Of a DNA stretch of 64,000 bases, positions 24,540-35,300 are shown in pieces. The stretch comes from Metopolophium dirhodum. Lineage: Eukaryota; Arthropoda; Insecta; Hemiptera; Aphididae. Below the pieces are notes generated by a model, which was not told where the DNA came from, made no database searches, and saw only the letters and a program-made list of their open reading frames with translations. Within the stretch, counting starts at the first letter, position 1. Each line of letters starts with the position of its first letter. A program made the translations under genes and the position numbers. The stretch is from the NCBI RefSeq assembly GCF_019925205.1, contig NC_083567.1, positions 16,306,001-16,370,000 on the forward strand. The letters are read 5' to 3'.

Positions 24540-26400
24540 TTAACACGTTTTAAACATTTAAAGACAGATTGGGAGTTTTATTATTTTAAAGACTTTTAGA
24601 TTAGATTATCATATCATTACAGACTACAATGTTGTACTGTTGACTTATCATATAATTATACAGGTAATTGGCGTAAATGTACGAAATTCGAAGTGTTATG
24701 CTCCTCAGCTCCTATATACCTACGACAGCATAGTTAAACTATTGTTCTGTGCCCTGTGGCTAAAACTTAAATGTATTATAATAGTATAATTTGTAGGAAT
24801 GCAGAATGTAGATTGTAGTTAATGATAATAATATATGCAAACCACTCGAACCTCAGACGGGTTTGAAGACGATTTACCTGTACACTCCACTTATACATAA
24901 CTCAGCGTCTCTGCAGAATATTTTATATTATTATCTACCTACGACGGATACGAAATATCAAAAGTTATATGATTCATAATAAATAATGGTATAACATAGC
25001 ACATTTAACAGTTATTATTAATTTTATTATACCATATCGATCTGGCTGATCAATGATATTGAGCACGTTGGCACGTAGCAGACATTTTATAATTTATACT
25101 TAATCGTAATATCAAACTAATGAGTAATTATTTATTATTTTAATGTTGATTTTTCGCTGTACTATTCGTGACTTTACCATAGGTACGTCGAAGAACCGTT
25201 TTATTATAATATAGTTCACACGCTTTCTCTTCACGTGCATACACCTAAATATAAATTATAATAATAATATACATAATACGATTTGCGTTTAGGAAAAATG
25301 TTCAATGAGCACAGTTTATTAGAATACATCTTCAAACGTTTTATGTTGTTTTTAACATTTATTTTTTCATCCCTAGATTGGCTCACAAATCGGAGTGTAA
25401 AAATGTAAAAATAAAGGTAAGTAGTATACATAGCTGATTGGTATACGCGTTTTTTGTTATAAAACTAACCCATAAATCATAATATAATACGATAAGTAAT
25501 AATAATTATAAAAATTAAAAATGTTATCTATGATGTTTTTTTGAAAAATCTGGTCAGCAAATTGGCTTTCTTAACACTATATATAATAATAATGACAAAA
25601 TAATTAGATCGCCACTGTACCTATGAACAAAATAGGTTTCCTATATGCGAATCATCTATAACAAACAAATAACAATATTGCCTTGTACATTTGCACCTAT
25701 ATATTAATATACCTATAACTAATGCATCTGATATAGTGTTATACTACCATTTCCTATACATAATGTTTATAAAATATATAATGTACATAACAATCGTTGA
25801 CGTAGTTATATTGTTATTATTATTTATTATGGTATTTGCGGTTGTACGCGAAGTCCTGTAATAATAACACTGTTGACTGTTGAGCTACAGCCTGTGCTAG
25901 TGTACTGTACAGGTGACAATAATTACGTGCGTATTGTGTATTATTACGATTGGTAATAAAAGTACCTAATAAATAATAGTTTAATAATAATAATAATAAT
26001 AATACATACATATAATATGATAATATACATTTTATCCTCGTTTTGATTTAATATGATCAATTGCCATTTGCCTACAGCAGTCCTACAGCTTATAATTTGT
26101 ATGCATGTTACTGCCTGGCTACATATAATATATAGTTGGCACTTGGCAGCATATCTGCGCTTTTGCCGTTGTCGTCGTAGGTAGCCCAATAGAGCAGAAA
26201 GAAAGGCCAGCGTGTGGTGTATAATAATATTATATATATAAATTATACATATTTGCACATAATAATATTATTATTGTAGTCGTCAAGGTTTGTGTCAGTT
26301 CAATGTTGCCTATACTTGTAAAAAATTATTGTTTTCTCCTTTTAATAATTTGGTTTCTCACTTTCAATATGCACACTTGAAATGACTCAAATAAATAAAT
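24540..26400. other. AT-rich intergenic DNA
   Basis: No supported gene. Short frames at 25231-25431, 25820-26011 and 25944-26258 on the minus strand are of low complexity or repeat-driven. AAT-trinucleotide runs occur at about 25981-26003. Confidence 0.45.
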
Positions 26401-26499
26401 ATTAAAACAAAAAACTTTAAACATGCTATGCAAAATATTTTAAATTTTCAGTGGAGCTATGAATGTACTGATTTTACAGTGACGTGTGTTTTATTTTTA

Positions 26500-26860
26500 T
26501 TTTATTTTTTTGTGTCTGTTATCACCTCAGTAAAAATGCTTCAATTTTTTTACTTTGAGAGTGGTTTTAGACTTTTGGATAGGAAATTGGATCTAGTTTG
26601 TACTTTTTTAGACAAACTATTTTTTGACAAAATCAATATTTTTTTTTTTTTTTTTGTAACTCAAAAACGAATATCTGTTGATAGCTGCACTTTTCATCAG
26701 ATGCTTATGATAGCATATTCCAATTTAAAAAATACTTTGAAACATTGTTACTATTTATAGACATTTTAAATGTTCTTAGGCGGTTTATTTGCACAGTTTT
26801 CAAGTTCCTTGTTGATTTTTGAATGCTAATTTTTTTATAATTTATTAAGAGTTAGAGTTA
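26500..26860 (+). repeat. Diverged member of the 18.2-kb repeat family
   Basis: GTAAAAATGCTTCAATTTTTT, GGATAGGAAATTGGATCTAG and CTCAAAAACGAATATCTG parallel segments at 18330-18400 and 19060-19080. A 110-codon frame over it (26428-26760) is F/L/C-rich and repeat-derived, so it is not called a gene. Confidence 0.45.
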
Positions 26861-27370
26861 TGATAGCCATATTACCAATTAAGCCTAGCTGGTGCTGTGT
26901 CACAATTATATAAGAAGATAAGGATACGGTTATGATTAAACTAACGTGTGTTGCGTATCGAGAGTCCAACACAAACTTGAGTAATTAACTAATTAAGCAA
27001 AATAATTAAACTAATTTGTTACTAAATATACTTTTTTAGCTGTATTTGTGTAATTTGCAACAAAGTTGATTCAAGGTACAAACTATAAACACTCAAACAA
27101 AATGTGTAATTACTATATTATAAAAATATAAATTTTATTTTGTACCAAAGTTCAAATCGATTATTCTTTTGTTTACGTTCTGACTATTTGGAGTATCTAC
27201 TATCTGATATTGACAGTGGTCGAAGTGGCTCAAAATAAGTGGAGGGATAGAAAATGTAAATTTATGCCATCCCCCGTACCTCCCCATTTTGAACACTGTA
27301 TGTTGAAATATGAGTAGCTAATAACACAGAGACAGAATATACCACTTTAGTTTAATTTTACTAACCTTTT

Positions 27371-27795
27371 GGCTATAAATATATATATATATATATATAT
27401 GAATGTATGTCTGTCTGTCTGTGTGTCCATATTACTATGACAACCATTTATATATTGTTTTGAGATTTCCGATGGAATTTTTTGTATTTAAATGGTTGCC
27501 ATGGTAATATACTAATATATAAGACATATTATTCATATGGAGTTGGAATTTTTAATGGGAAACGAAGTGCGCGGTATCAGCTATTTATATATATATAGAT
27601 AGATTAGACTTCTGGGCAGAAGATAGGTTAATTTAAGAAGGGAGAGGACCAACCCCGGGAGGTGCTCAAACAGGGATTTTGAGATTTCCTATCTCATTTT
27701 ATTGCTTATAAATGGTTGCTGTGTGTTTTGAAACTATTATAATAATAATTATTGGTTGCCGGGCAATGAAGTGCACGGAATCAGCTAGTATATTA
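27371..27795 (+). mobile_element. Helitron-like termini, two in tandem
   Basis: A start-like CTATAAATATATATAT... followed by GAATGTATGTCTGTCTGTCT leads to a GAAGTGCGCGGTATCAGCTA terminus near 27590. A second terminus GAAGTGCACGGAATCAGCTA ends near 27790. Both resemble the 3' end of insect Helitrons and both follow a TTGCC-containing stem region. No coding capacity. Other classes are possible. Confidence 0.45.
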
Positions 27796-28190
27796 TAAAA
27801 GGATAAGGTGACTGACTGACTGATATATCAATGCACAGCCCAAACCACATGGTGGATCTGGCTACAATTTGGCATACATATATAGCTATTATGACATAGG
27901 CGTCCGCTAAGAAAAGGTTTTTGGAAATCCAACCCCTATAAAGAGGAAAATAAAGTAGTTGTTAGAATACAACAGTGACGCTATCTATCCAGAAAAATCA
28001 AATTTAAATATATAACATTGGAGCCAAAATACAAAACGTCCAAATTTTAAATTTGGAATAGTGGTTCCTTTAATTATCTAGATGTGCAATAAGAAAGGAT
28101 TTTCCGATATTCGCATTATAAACAGGTCAAACAGCCTACCCCTGGATCTTGAGATTCACGGTGGAAAGTGAAACTTTTATCTTATATTTT
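27796..28190 (+). mobile_element. Helitron-like repeat, 5' part (diverged copy)
   Basis: Same motif order as 13040-13440 with many substitutions, beginning TATAAAAGGATAAGGTGACT directly after an AGCTAGTA boundary. The divergence shows it is much older than the E1/E2 pair. Confidence 0.52.
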
Positions 28191-28629
28191 ATAGTTAATT
28201 TCCATTGGTTGCAGATTAAATAGTAGAATTAATAGTAATAGTATAAATTAGTATTATTATTTTTTGTTTGTATATAAATGGTTGTCTTGGTTACTTGGGC
28301 AGATTAGGTACATGTGCATTCATCAAATTGATTATGGTATAATTATGGCCTTGAATAAAGAAACTATATTTTTATAATATAAGAATGTATTTGACAATTA
28401 TTGTATAAACTTATTGTAATTTTGTGACAATTTCGTGTTTCCAAAAGTACGTGCGTACGATATGGTTTTGGGTTAAGTTATCAAGTTTTATGACCTAGGT
28501 CCTAGCAAACGATTTTCAATATTGATATTCAATATTAATAAAAGCAGTAGCAGTTAAAAAATATTAAAAATACATAAGCATAATTTAAGTTCGAATTTAA
28601 AATTTAAAAATAATTTTGTAGTTGAAAAT

Positions 28630-28810
28630 GTATTAAATCTTCAACTTTTATAGCTAAGGATTGAGAATTTAAAACAAGGTTCCACGTAAATAGGTAAATA
28701 CATTACTTTATTCACAAAAATATTATCAAATATAATTAGTAATATCATATCATAGGCTGACTGGCCGTTTTTGCTCAGAATCGTTTTTCATATACAATGA
28801 TATTATATTT
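28630..28810 (+). repeat. Dispersed repeat module (GCTGACTG(A/G)CCG family)
   Basis: Matches 12410-12560 with substitutions and small indels (GGCTGACTGGCCGTTTTTGC, TTGCTCAGAATCG, TACAATGATATTATA). Confidence 0.6.
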
Positions 28811-29222
28811 TGAAAAGAATAGGTTACCTACTAGTAGTAGGTACCTACTACTTTTATTAACTATTTTTTGATAATTATTAGTATTATTTAACGTATTGAT
28901 AATTTAAACAATTTTTATTTTATAATATTTTAAATATTGTACCTATCTATAAGTAAAACTTGTAAAAACGACTCATCGACTCCTAATAATAATAATTATT
29001 ATTATTAATATTTAAAATTATTATCCATCTATATCCTAGTGTAACATCAAATAATTTTTCAATTAATCAAGAAAAAATTGAAGAAAAAATAACTAGTTAT
29101 TAGTTATTACAGGCCATTACGCACTTTTTAATTTCGTACTACACACAATTTTAGTCCCTGCCAAAATCTGTTGCTAGCCGCTTGGTACATATTAGGAGGT
29201 AGCCTCCTACCTATACCAACTA

Positions 29223-29401
29223 CAGTGAAACTTCAATATTATGAAATCTCATAAGCAACAAATAAAATTCTTACTATAGAGAATTTCGTTAAATAGAATT
29301 AAATAAATTTGATTCTAATTTCGTTTGGTGCATAAAAATATTTTGTTAAACAGAACATTTTGTTAAATGGAAGTTTTTTATACATCATGGAAGTTTCGCG
29401 G
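29223..29401. mobile_element. Pogo/Tc1-type MITE with TA flanks
   Basis: The left end CAGTGAAACTTC and the complement of the right end, CCGCGAAACTTCC, form a short imperfect inverted repeat. The element is bounded by TA on both sides, as expected for Tc1/mariner-pogo insertions. The interior repeats TTGTTAAAT(A/G)GAA-type words as pogo-like elements do. It is 179 bp with no coding content. Confidence 0.55.
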
Positions 29402-30160
29402 TAATAATTGTAAGGTAATTTATAATGCTCTCTTATTACCTACTGATAATAATAAATTCCCGATCCTAAAGTTGTATTCTAATCTCTGTTTTCTCAAGAC
29501 TAAGTTTATTGTATTGTTTACAACATGCCGTTCCAATAAACTTCCAACAAAACTATCTATATTTACATATTTTCTTTTAATGGATTTTTTTATGTTCACA
29601 CTTTGTACCCTGATAGCAATACAATTAATTACAATTATACAAATCTAATATACGGTAGGTATTCGTTGACATTTGATGTCAAATTTTTATTTGTTTAATT
29701 TGTTTAGCTGTTTAAAATGTCAAGAGTCAACTGCCATGTACTTCAAGTCAATTTTATATTTTTATAGGCACATTACTCATTAGGCATTTAGGCTCAATAT
29801 ATTTGTAATGAAATTGAAGACAATAAATTCATAAGCGTGCACAGACGCTTCTGGCAAGGTAGTACTCATACATAACACCATTGATTATAAATAGTATTTA
29901 TAATCATTAATCAATGATAACACATTAATAACACACGCACATACATATATTATATATTTTACGCCAAAGTTGTAAAAACTAATTTGGATGGGGTAACCGT
30001 AACCTCATTTAACTACATTTACCGTAGTAAAAAAGTATTCTATAAATAAAAATAAAATTATCAACTAGGTATCAACATAATATTGAGGGTGGGAGTTCGC
30101 AGAGTAGTCAAGTGTCTACCATCACTACCTCGTGCGCACGCTTACGATTGACGTGTTATC
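29402..30160. other. AT-rich intergenic DNA
   Basis: A 93-codon frame at 29367-29648 overlaps the MITE end and has no recognisable domain. Nothing else is supported. Confidence 0.4.
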
Positions 30161-30336
30161 ATGGGCGTAACTAGGATTGAATAGTTACAGGGGCTAGAGT
30201 CCTAGAAAACCAAAGTGTAAAATACGCAGTGGGGGGCAAAGCCCCCCACACCCCCCTAATCAGCGTCACTGAAATTTAATAGTCACAAAAACTTTGCTAA
30301 AATTAAGTATCTATACTTCAAACACTCACAACAATT

Positions 30337-30920
30337 TAATTTGACTTTCTTGTAGACATTTTTTTTTTTTTTTGATAAAGGAAGACAAATTTATGAGCAA
30401 TCTTGTATTAAATTTTCAAATCTCAGATTTAAAAAGTATAATTTTTATGAATTTATAACTTAAAATAATTATCACATTTTCGTCATTTTTACGTATTGTG
30501 TCAAAATACGAACTTAAATGCTTATAAAAAAGAAAATTGTGACTTATGTATTTTTAATATTTTTCAACTGCTATTGTAACAATATAATAGCCTTGTATTA
30601 TGTTTTTAACTAACAACATATTATTGATATTTATAGAACAAATTGAAAACTAAAAATGTCCGTAAACAGCTCAAAACAAGTTAAACATTTTGAAAATTGT
30701 ATCGTGTAAGGAAAATGTTGATACAAAAATGCTAATTTAAAGTTCAAATTTTGACAAAATACGGAAAAATCACGAAAAATAGCAAATTATTTTGAGTTGA
30801 GAATTCATAAAAATTTTTCTTTTTAAATCTAAGATTTGAAAATGTAATATAAGATTACTCATAAGTTTGTCTACCTTTATCAAAAAAAAAAATGTCTAGA
30901 AGAAACTTAAATTAAATTTT
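30337..30920. repeat. Long imperfect inverted repeat (foldback)
   Basis: The complement of about 30337-30545 matches about 30739-30920. Shared landmarks are ATCAAAAAAA..ATGTCTA, TTTAAATCT(G/A)AGATTTGAAAAT, GAATTCATAAAAATT and TTGACA(A/C)AATACG. The arms are roughly 180-210 bp with a spacer of about 190 bp. The right arm continues into the GCTGACTGACCG module at 30950-31195. Confidence 0.65.
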
Positions 30921-30949
30921 TACGAGCGTCTGAAATTTATAAATTTTTA

Positions 30950-31195
30950 ACTTTTATGGCTAAGGATTGATAATTTAAAACAAGGCTCCTCGTAAATAGG
31001 TTATATATAAATTACTTTATTCACAATAATATCATCAAATATACTTGGTAAAATCATAGGCTGACTGACCGTTTTCGCTCAGAATCGTTTTTTTATACAA
31101 TGATATTATATCATTGAATTCAAATTTAACACCATCAATTACAGTGACCCACTTGTAACCTACTGTACAGCAGAGCGACATCCACTTATCCACCT
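30950..31195 (+). repeat. Dispersed repeat module (GCTGACTGACCG family)
   Basis: Close to 12410-12650: shares GGCTGACTGACCGTTTTCGC, the TACAATGATATTATA segment and CAGCAGAGCGACATCC, with scattered differences. Confidence 0.65.
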
Positions 31196-31499
31196 TTTTT
31201 TTCTTTGTAAGGATTTGGGTTTTAACTACGAGCCTATAAGGAGGGGCTGAAAAATAAAACCTTTTAGGGGGGCTAAATACTAATACGGGAAGGCTAAGCC
31301 CCCCCTAGTTACACCGATGCGTGTAATTACTTATTAGTTATTACTTTATTAGGTATATCAATATCGCTTGCACGTATTTTAATAAAAAAAACTAGAACGA
31401 CGACCACAACAACGAAAAAAATCCACTAATCAGAAAGCGTTATTTCGAATAGAAACAAAACATTTTATTAATAACGACGAATGATGATTATATAAATAT

Positions 31500-32353
31500 T
31501 ATAAACAATAACAACAACAACGAGGACGACGACGACGACGAACATTCAACAGACCGTCGCCTGCCGCGCAATCGTCTGTGCCCGGTGGTGACTGGTGATG
31601 TCCGTCCGCAGTGTCGCCCCTCTCGTGAGAACCGCGGGGGGGGGAGAGGATCAGTTGGCTGCACTAAGGCGATCGTAGGTAGTTCTCTCGTAGTAATATT
31701 GTTCCCCAATCCCGTACACAGAACATAAATAGCCATTTATTATTATTATTATTATTACATCCGGTGGTGGTGGTAGCAGCGGCGGCGGCGTATCAATGAA
31801 ACGGTGTTGGTGTGCCGCGGAGTGCGGACAGTCGTCGTCAGTGATAGTGGTGTGTGCCTTACTTAAATTATGAATGAATCCAAGTGAAACGTAGTATTGT
31901 AGTAAATTGAGTTTGTCGTGGGGGCACCGTGTCTGTGTCTGGTGTGTACACTATAGTGTTTTTTTCCTCCGTTTACCCTTTCCCACCCAATCAACGACGT
32001 GTAACTGTGTAAGTATCGTGTTATTACCAATATTATTAATAATAAACCTAAACGTCTTCAAGTGGTTCGAATTCGTTGTCTTCCGTATTCCGATATTTCC
32101 GGTCGACGTCGTTCCGTTTTGTGTGCAAAACTGCAAAAGTATAATATTATTGTTGAACCTATAATATATTGTCGCCGTCGTCCGTTCAATATGTTACCGC
32201 TTTTCCGGTGGCCAAGTCGGGATGGCACTGACGGCGACACCTCACGAACGGAACGTCTGACACGGCAGTCGTCTTATTAATACCGGAACGTCATCTTCAA
32301 TCCAATTGTGTGTTCCAGCAGAAACAGCGGCTCATTCAATCAACTGTCGCACC
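31500..32353 (+). promoter_or_regulatory. GC-richer promoter / 5' UTR region of the Hip1 gene
   Basis: Composition changes sharply: GAC/GTC, GGT and GCG trinucleotide runs (31520-31545, 31762-31790) and many CG dinucleotides sit in otherwise AT-rich DNA. The stretch ends directly at the Hip1 start codon (context TCGCACCATGTCG). A TAAGTATCG donor-like word near 32010 and TGTTCCAG at 32321-32328 would allow a spliced 5' UTR. Overlapping open frames on both strands are an effect of GC composition and are not called. Confidence 0.5.
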
Positions 32354-35300
32354 ATGTCGTCCCTATCGTTGCCGAGGGTATTGCAAAACCGGAAGACCAG
32401 TCTGGACCAGGTACGCGAGCACTTTGAAAAGATTCAGGTAAGATATCAACAAGTTACGTAGGATTCTGTCGGTTAACCTCGACACCTCGGCCTCTCATAC
32501 AGTCGTACTTCCACTTTGATGTGTACCGCTATTGCTATTGTAATTTAACGGACACATTATATCTATATATCTATGGACCCTACAGTTTGTAATAGAAAAT
32601 AAACACTTCAAATCTATGTCTTGGCCCAATGTCAAGACCACTTGTTTCAATTAAACATGCTGATGTTGTTCGAATAATTTGAGATAAGAATTTCACTTGA
32701 AAAATATCATCATTATCTCTCTTAGCAATATTAAATGATTAATATTGATTATAAATTTGTAAAATTATAACTAATACTATTGTCATCACTTGTACTTCAG
32801 TAATTTTTGTTTTATTTTTTATTGAATTGAATAATAAGTATCTCGCAATAAAATTGTGTAGTAGCCACGTTTAGAAGAACTGAGGACATTTTATAAGTTT
32901 TGTCACCTTCAGTGATATTTTTTAGAGGTGTGACGAACTGCACCCAATTTTTCATTGTAATAATGGAAGAATTTCATGTAAGAACTTTTACCTACTTACA
33001 TTTATTGGCCTACCTATTTTATTTTATTTTTGATATCTGTATGAATTAGTTATTTCATTATTATGATTAATTATTTCCTTAATTTGACTAAAAAGTCATA
33101 TAAGTACGCATAGATAATTTATTTTAAATGTAGGTACTAAGTTATATTAAAACCGAGATTAAAACTATTCCTACTATTAGAGTTATTATGCCTGTTATTA
33201 TTATAATACTGACATCTACAAGTAGGTATACCTATTGTACTTAACTTTAAAAAAATATTTAGATATAAATCATAAGCTATCAAAAAATGGAAAAACTGCA
33301 TTTTTTATTTGGATATAAATTGTAATATAAATAGTATTATTTTGTATTATATTTATTGTTTCAGGCGGCAAGCATTAGTAAAGCAATTAATACATTGGAA
33401 AATCCAGTTAAAGAAAAACATGCTAGAAGTATCCTTTTCTTAATAATTAATAAATAAATTATATAAAATATATATATATACATACCTAATTTATAATTTT
33501 AAACAATCCATAAAATTAATTCCTTATAATAAATTATTTTAGATGCTATTATAGGTACATTTCAAGAGAAAAGTGCAGAGACTTTTTGGCGCTGTGTCAC
33601 TAAATTACCATTACAAGAACACCGTATTGTGGCCTGGAAATTTTGCCATGTGTTACACAAAGTTTTGCGGGAAGGCCATCCAAATGTTTTGGCATCATCA
33701 CAAAGACACAAAACACTTTTACATGACTTAGGAAAGTTATGGGTACAGTTAAATTTTATCTTATCATCAGCTTATAAAAAAATAAATAGTTTTCAATTTC
33801 TTAATAAATTGTATTATACATGCACTTTAAAGGTACATTTAAAAGATGGTTATGGAAAACTCATTCAACAGTATTGTCAATTACTACTTACAAAATTAGA
33901 TTTTCATAGACGTAACCCTGGATTCCCCGGCAATCTAGTTTTATCCGAAGAAGATCTATGTAGAATAGGAGACAATGATGTTAATAATTATTTTCAAATG
34001 TGTGTGGAAATGTTTGATTATATTGATGAAATTCTAGGACTTCAGTCTGCAAGTAAGTATAATTAGGGTAACTTGTAGTTTATATTGCTCTAATCATGAT
34101 GTATATTTATTTATTTTTTCGTATAGTTTTTGGTTCATTGGATATGTCTCGCTCAAATTCAATGACTAGCCATGGTCAGTGTCGATTAGCTCCTTTATTG
34201 CCTTGCATATTAGATTCTACACAGTTGTATGATTTATGTGTGAAAATCCTGTTTAAAATGCATGCTACTCTACCACCAGATCTATTATCTGGCCATAGAA
34301 AACGTTTCCTAAGACAATTTACCATACTACGTCAATTTTATTTGGGGTCGTCTAATCTCCAGTATTTTAAAACACTTATACAGATACCTCTTTTACCCGA
34401 GGTAAAATAATTATTAAATAATGTATGAATTTGATTATGATTATTATTATTATTATTATTATCATATATATTAGAATCCTCCAAATTTTTTGGTACAAGC
34501 GGAACTATCAACCTATGTTACTCAAGCTGCCATTGTATTGCCAGATGAAGATCCATCAGAGAGTAATAGTATGATTGGTGAACTCGTTGATCTAGGAATT
34601 GGAAATAGCGTCACTAGCAGTGAAACGAGTCAAAGATCTTTATCTCCTGATCTTTTAACCCAAAGGTATATCATTTTAAATTTTTTTTAGTAAAAATAAA
34701 TAGACTAAACATAAATTTTATTAGTTTATGTATGAACTGATTCATTTAAAATAATATTATGAACAGTGTTTATATTTATACAACAATTAAAAAATGACTA
34801 TGGATTTTTAGTTCTTATTTCTTCCATACTTAATGTATTAAATACAACTATGAACATACTTTGCAGAGACAACATGATTCAGCATTTACACGGAGAATTG
34901 AACGCTCATCAGTCATTAATAATTCAATTAAAACAACAAGTTTCTACATTAGAAATGGAATTGGCAAAAAAAGTATAGGTTTTGTTAAAGTAGTAGGGAC
35001 TATACAACTATAAAAAAATGATTTTTTTAGTGTGAAAATTTTGGTTATCTTAAAATTATTGCCGGACAATTACTTCCATGAACCTACACCCTGTCAGGCG
35101 GTGTGATTTTGGGATGTCACTCGTAAAACATGACTTATATTTAAATATGAAGTAATTGTCCAACAACAATCTTAAGATCACCAAATCTTATTTGAAACAC
35201 TATTTTCACGCAATAAAAAAGTCAGCCTTTTTTGGTTAGTCCTTTAGTAGTGTATCAAATAAATTACTTATTATATTTACATATTATTAAATTCCACAGG

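Larger units (their letters stand above)
30163..31312. mobile_element. TIR element with nested foldback repeat
   Basis: The left end ATGGGCGTAACTAGGATTG followed by a G/C-rich GGGGGGCAAAGCCCCCC palindrome is mirrored at 31275-31312 by GGCTAAGCCCCCCCTAGTTA and then CACCGATGC. TAACTAG plus the GGCTTAGCC/GGCAAAGCC core is therefore inverted at the two ends. Between them lies a copy of the dispersed repeat family arranged as an inverted repeat. No transposase is visible, so the element is non-autonomous. Boundaries are good to about 10 bases. Confidence 0.5.

Noticed and set aside
26428..26760. 110-codon F/L-rich frame
   Set aside because: It coincides with a diverged member of the dispersed repeat family and is driven by T-runs.
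31488..32280. Several overlapping open frames on both strands
   Set aside because: They overlap each other in a GC-richer promoter/5' UTR with trinucleotide runs. Amino-acid composition is low-complexity and none joins the Hip1 frame.
33743..33832. Read-through of the 90-bp segment between Hip1 exons 3 and 4 as coding
   Set aside because: It is open in frame, but skipping it restores continuity with the ANTH domain (LW followed by VHLKDGYGKL) and has GT..AG ends. A retained-intron isoform is possible but not the main product.
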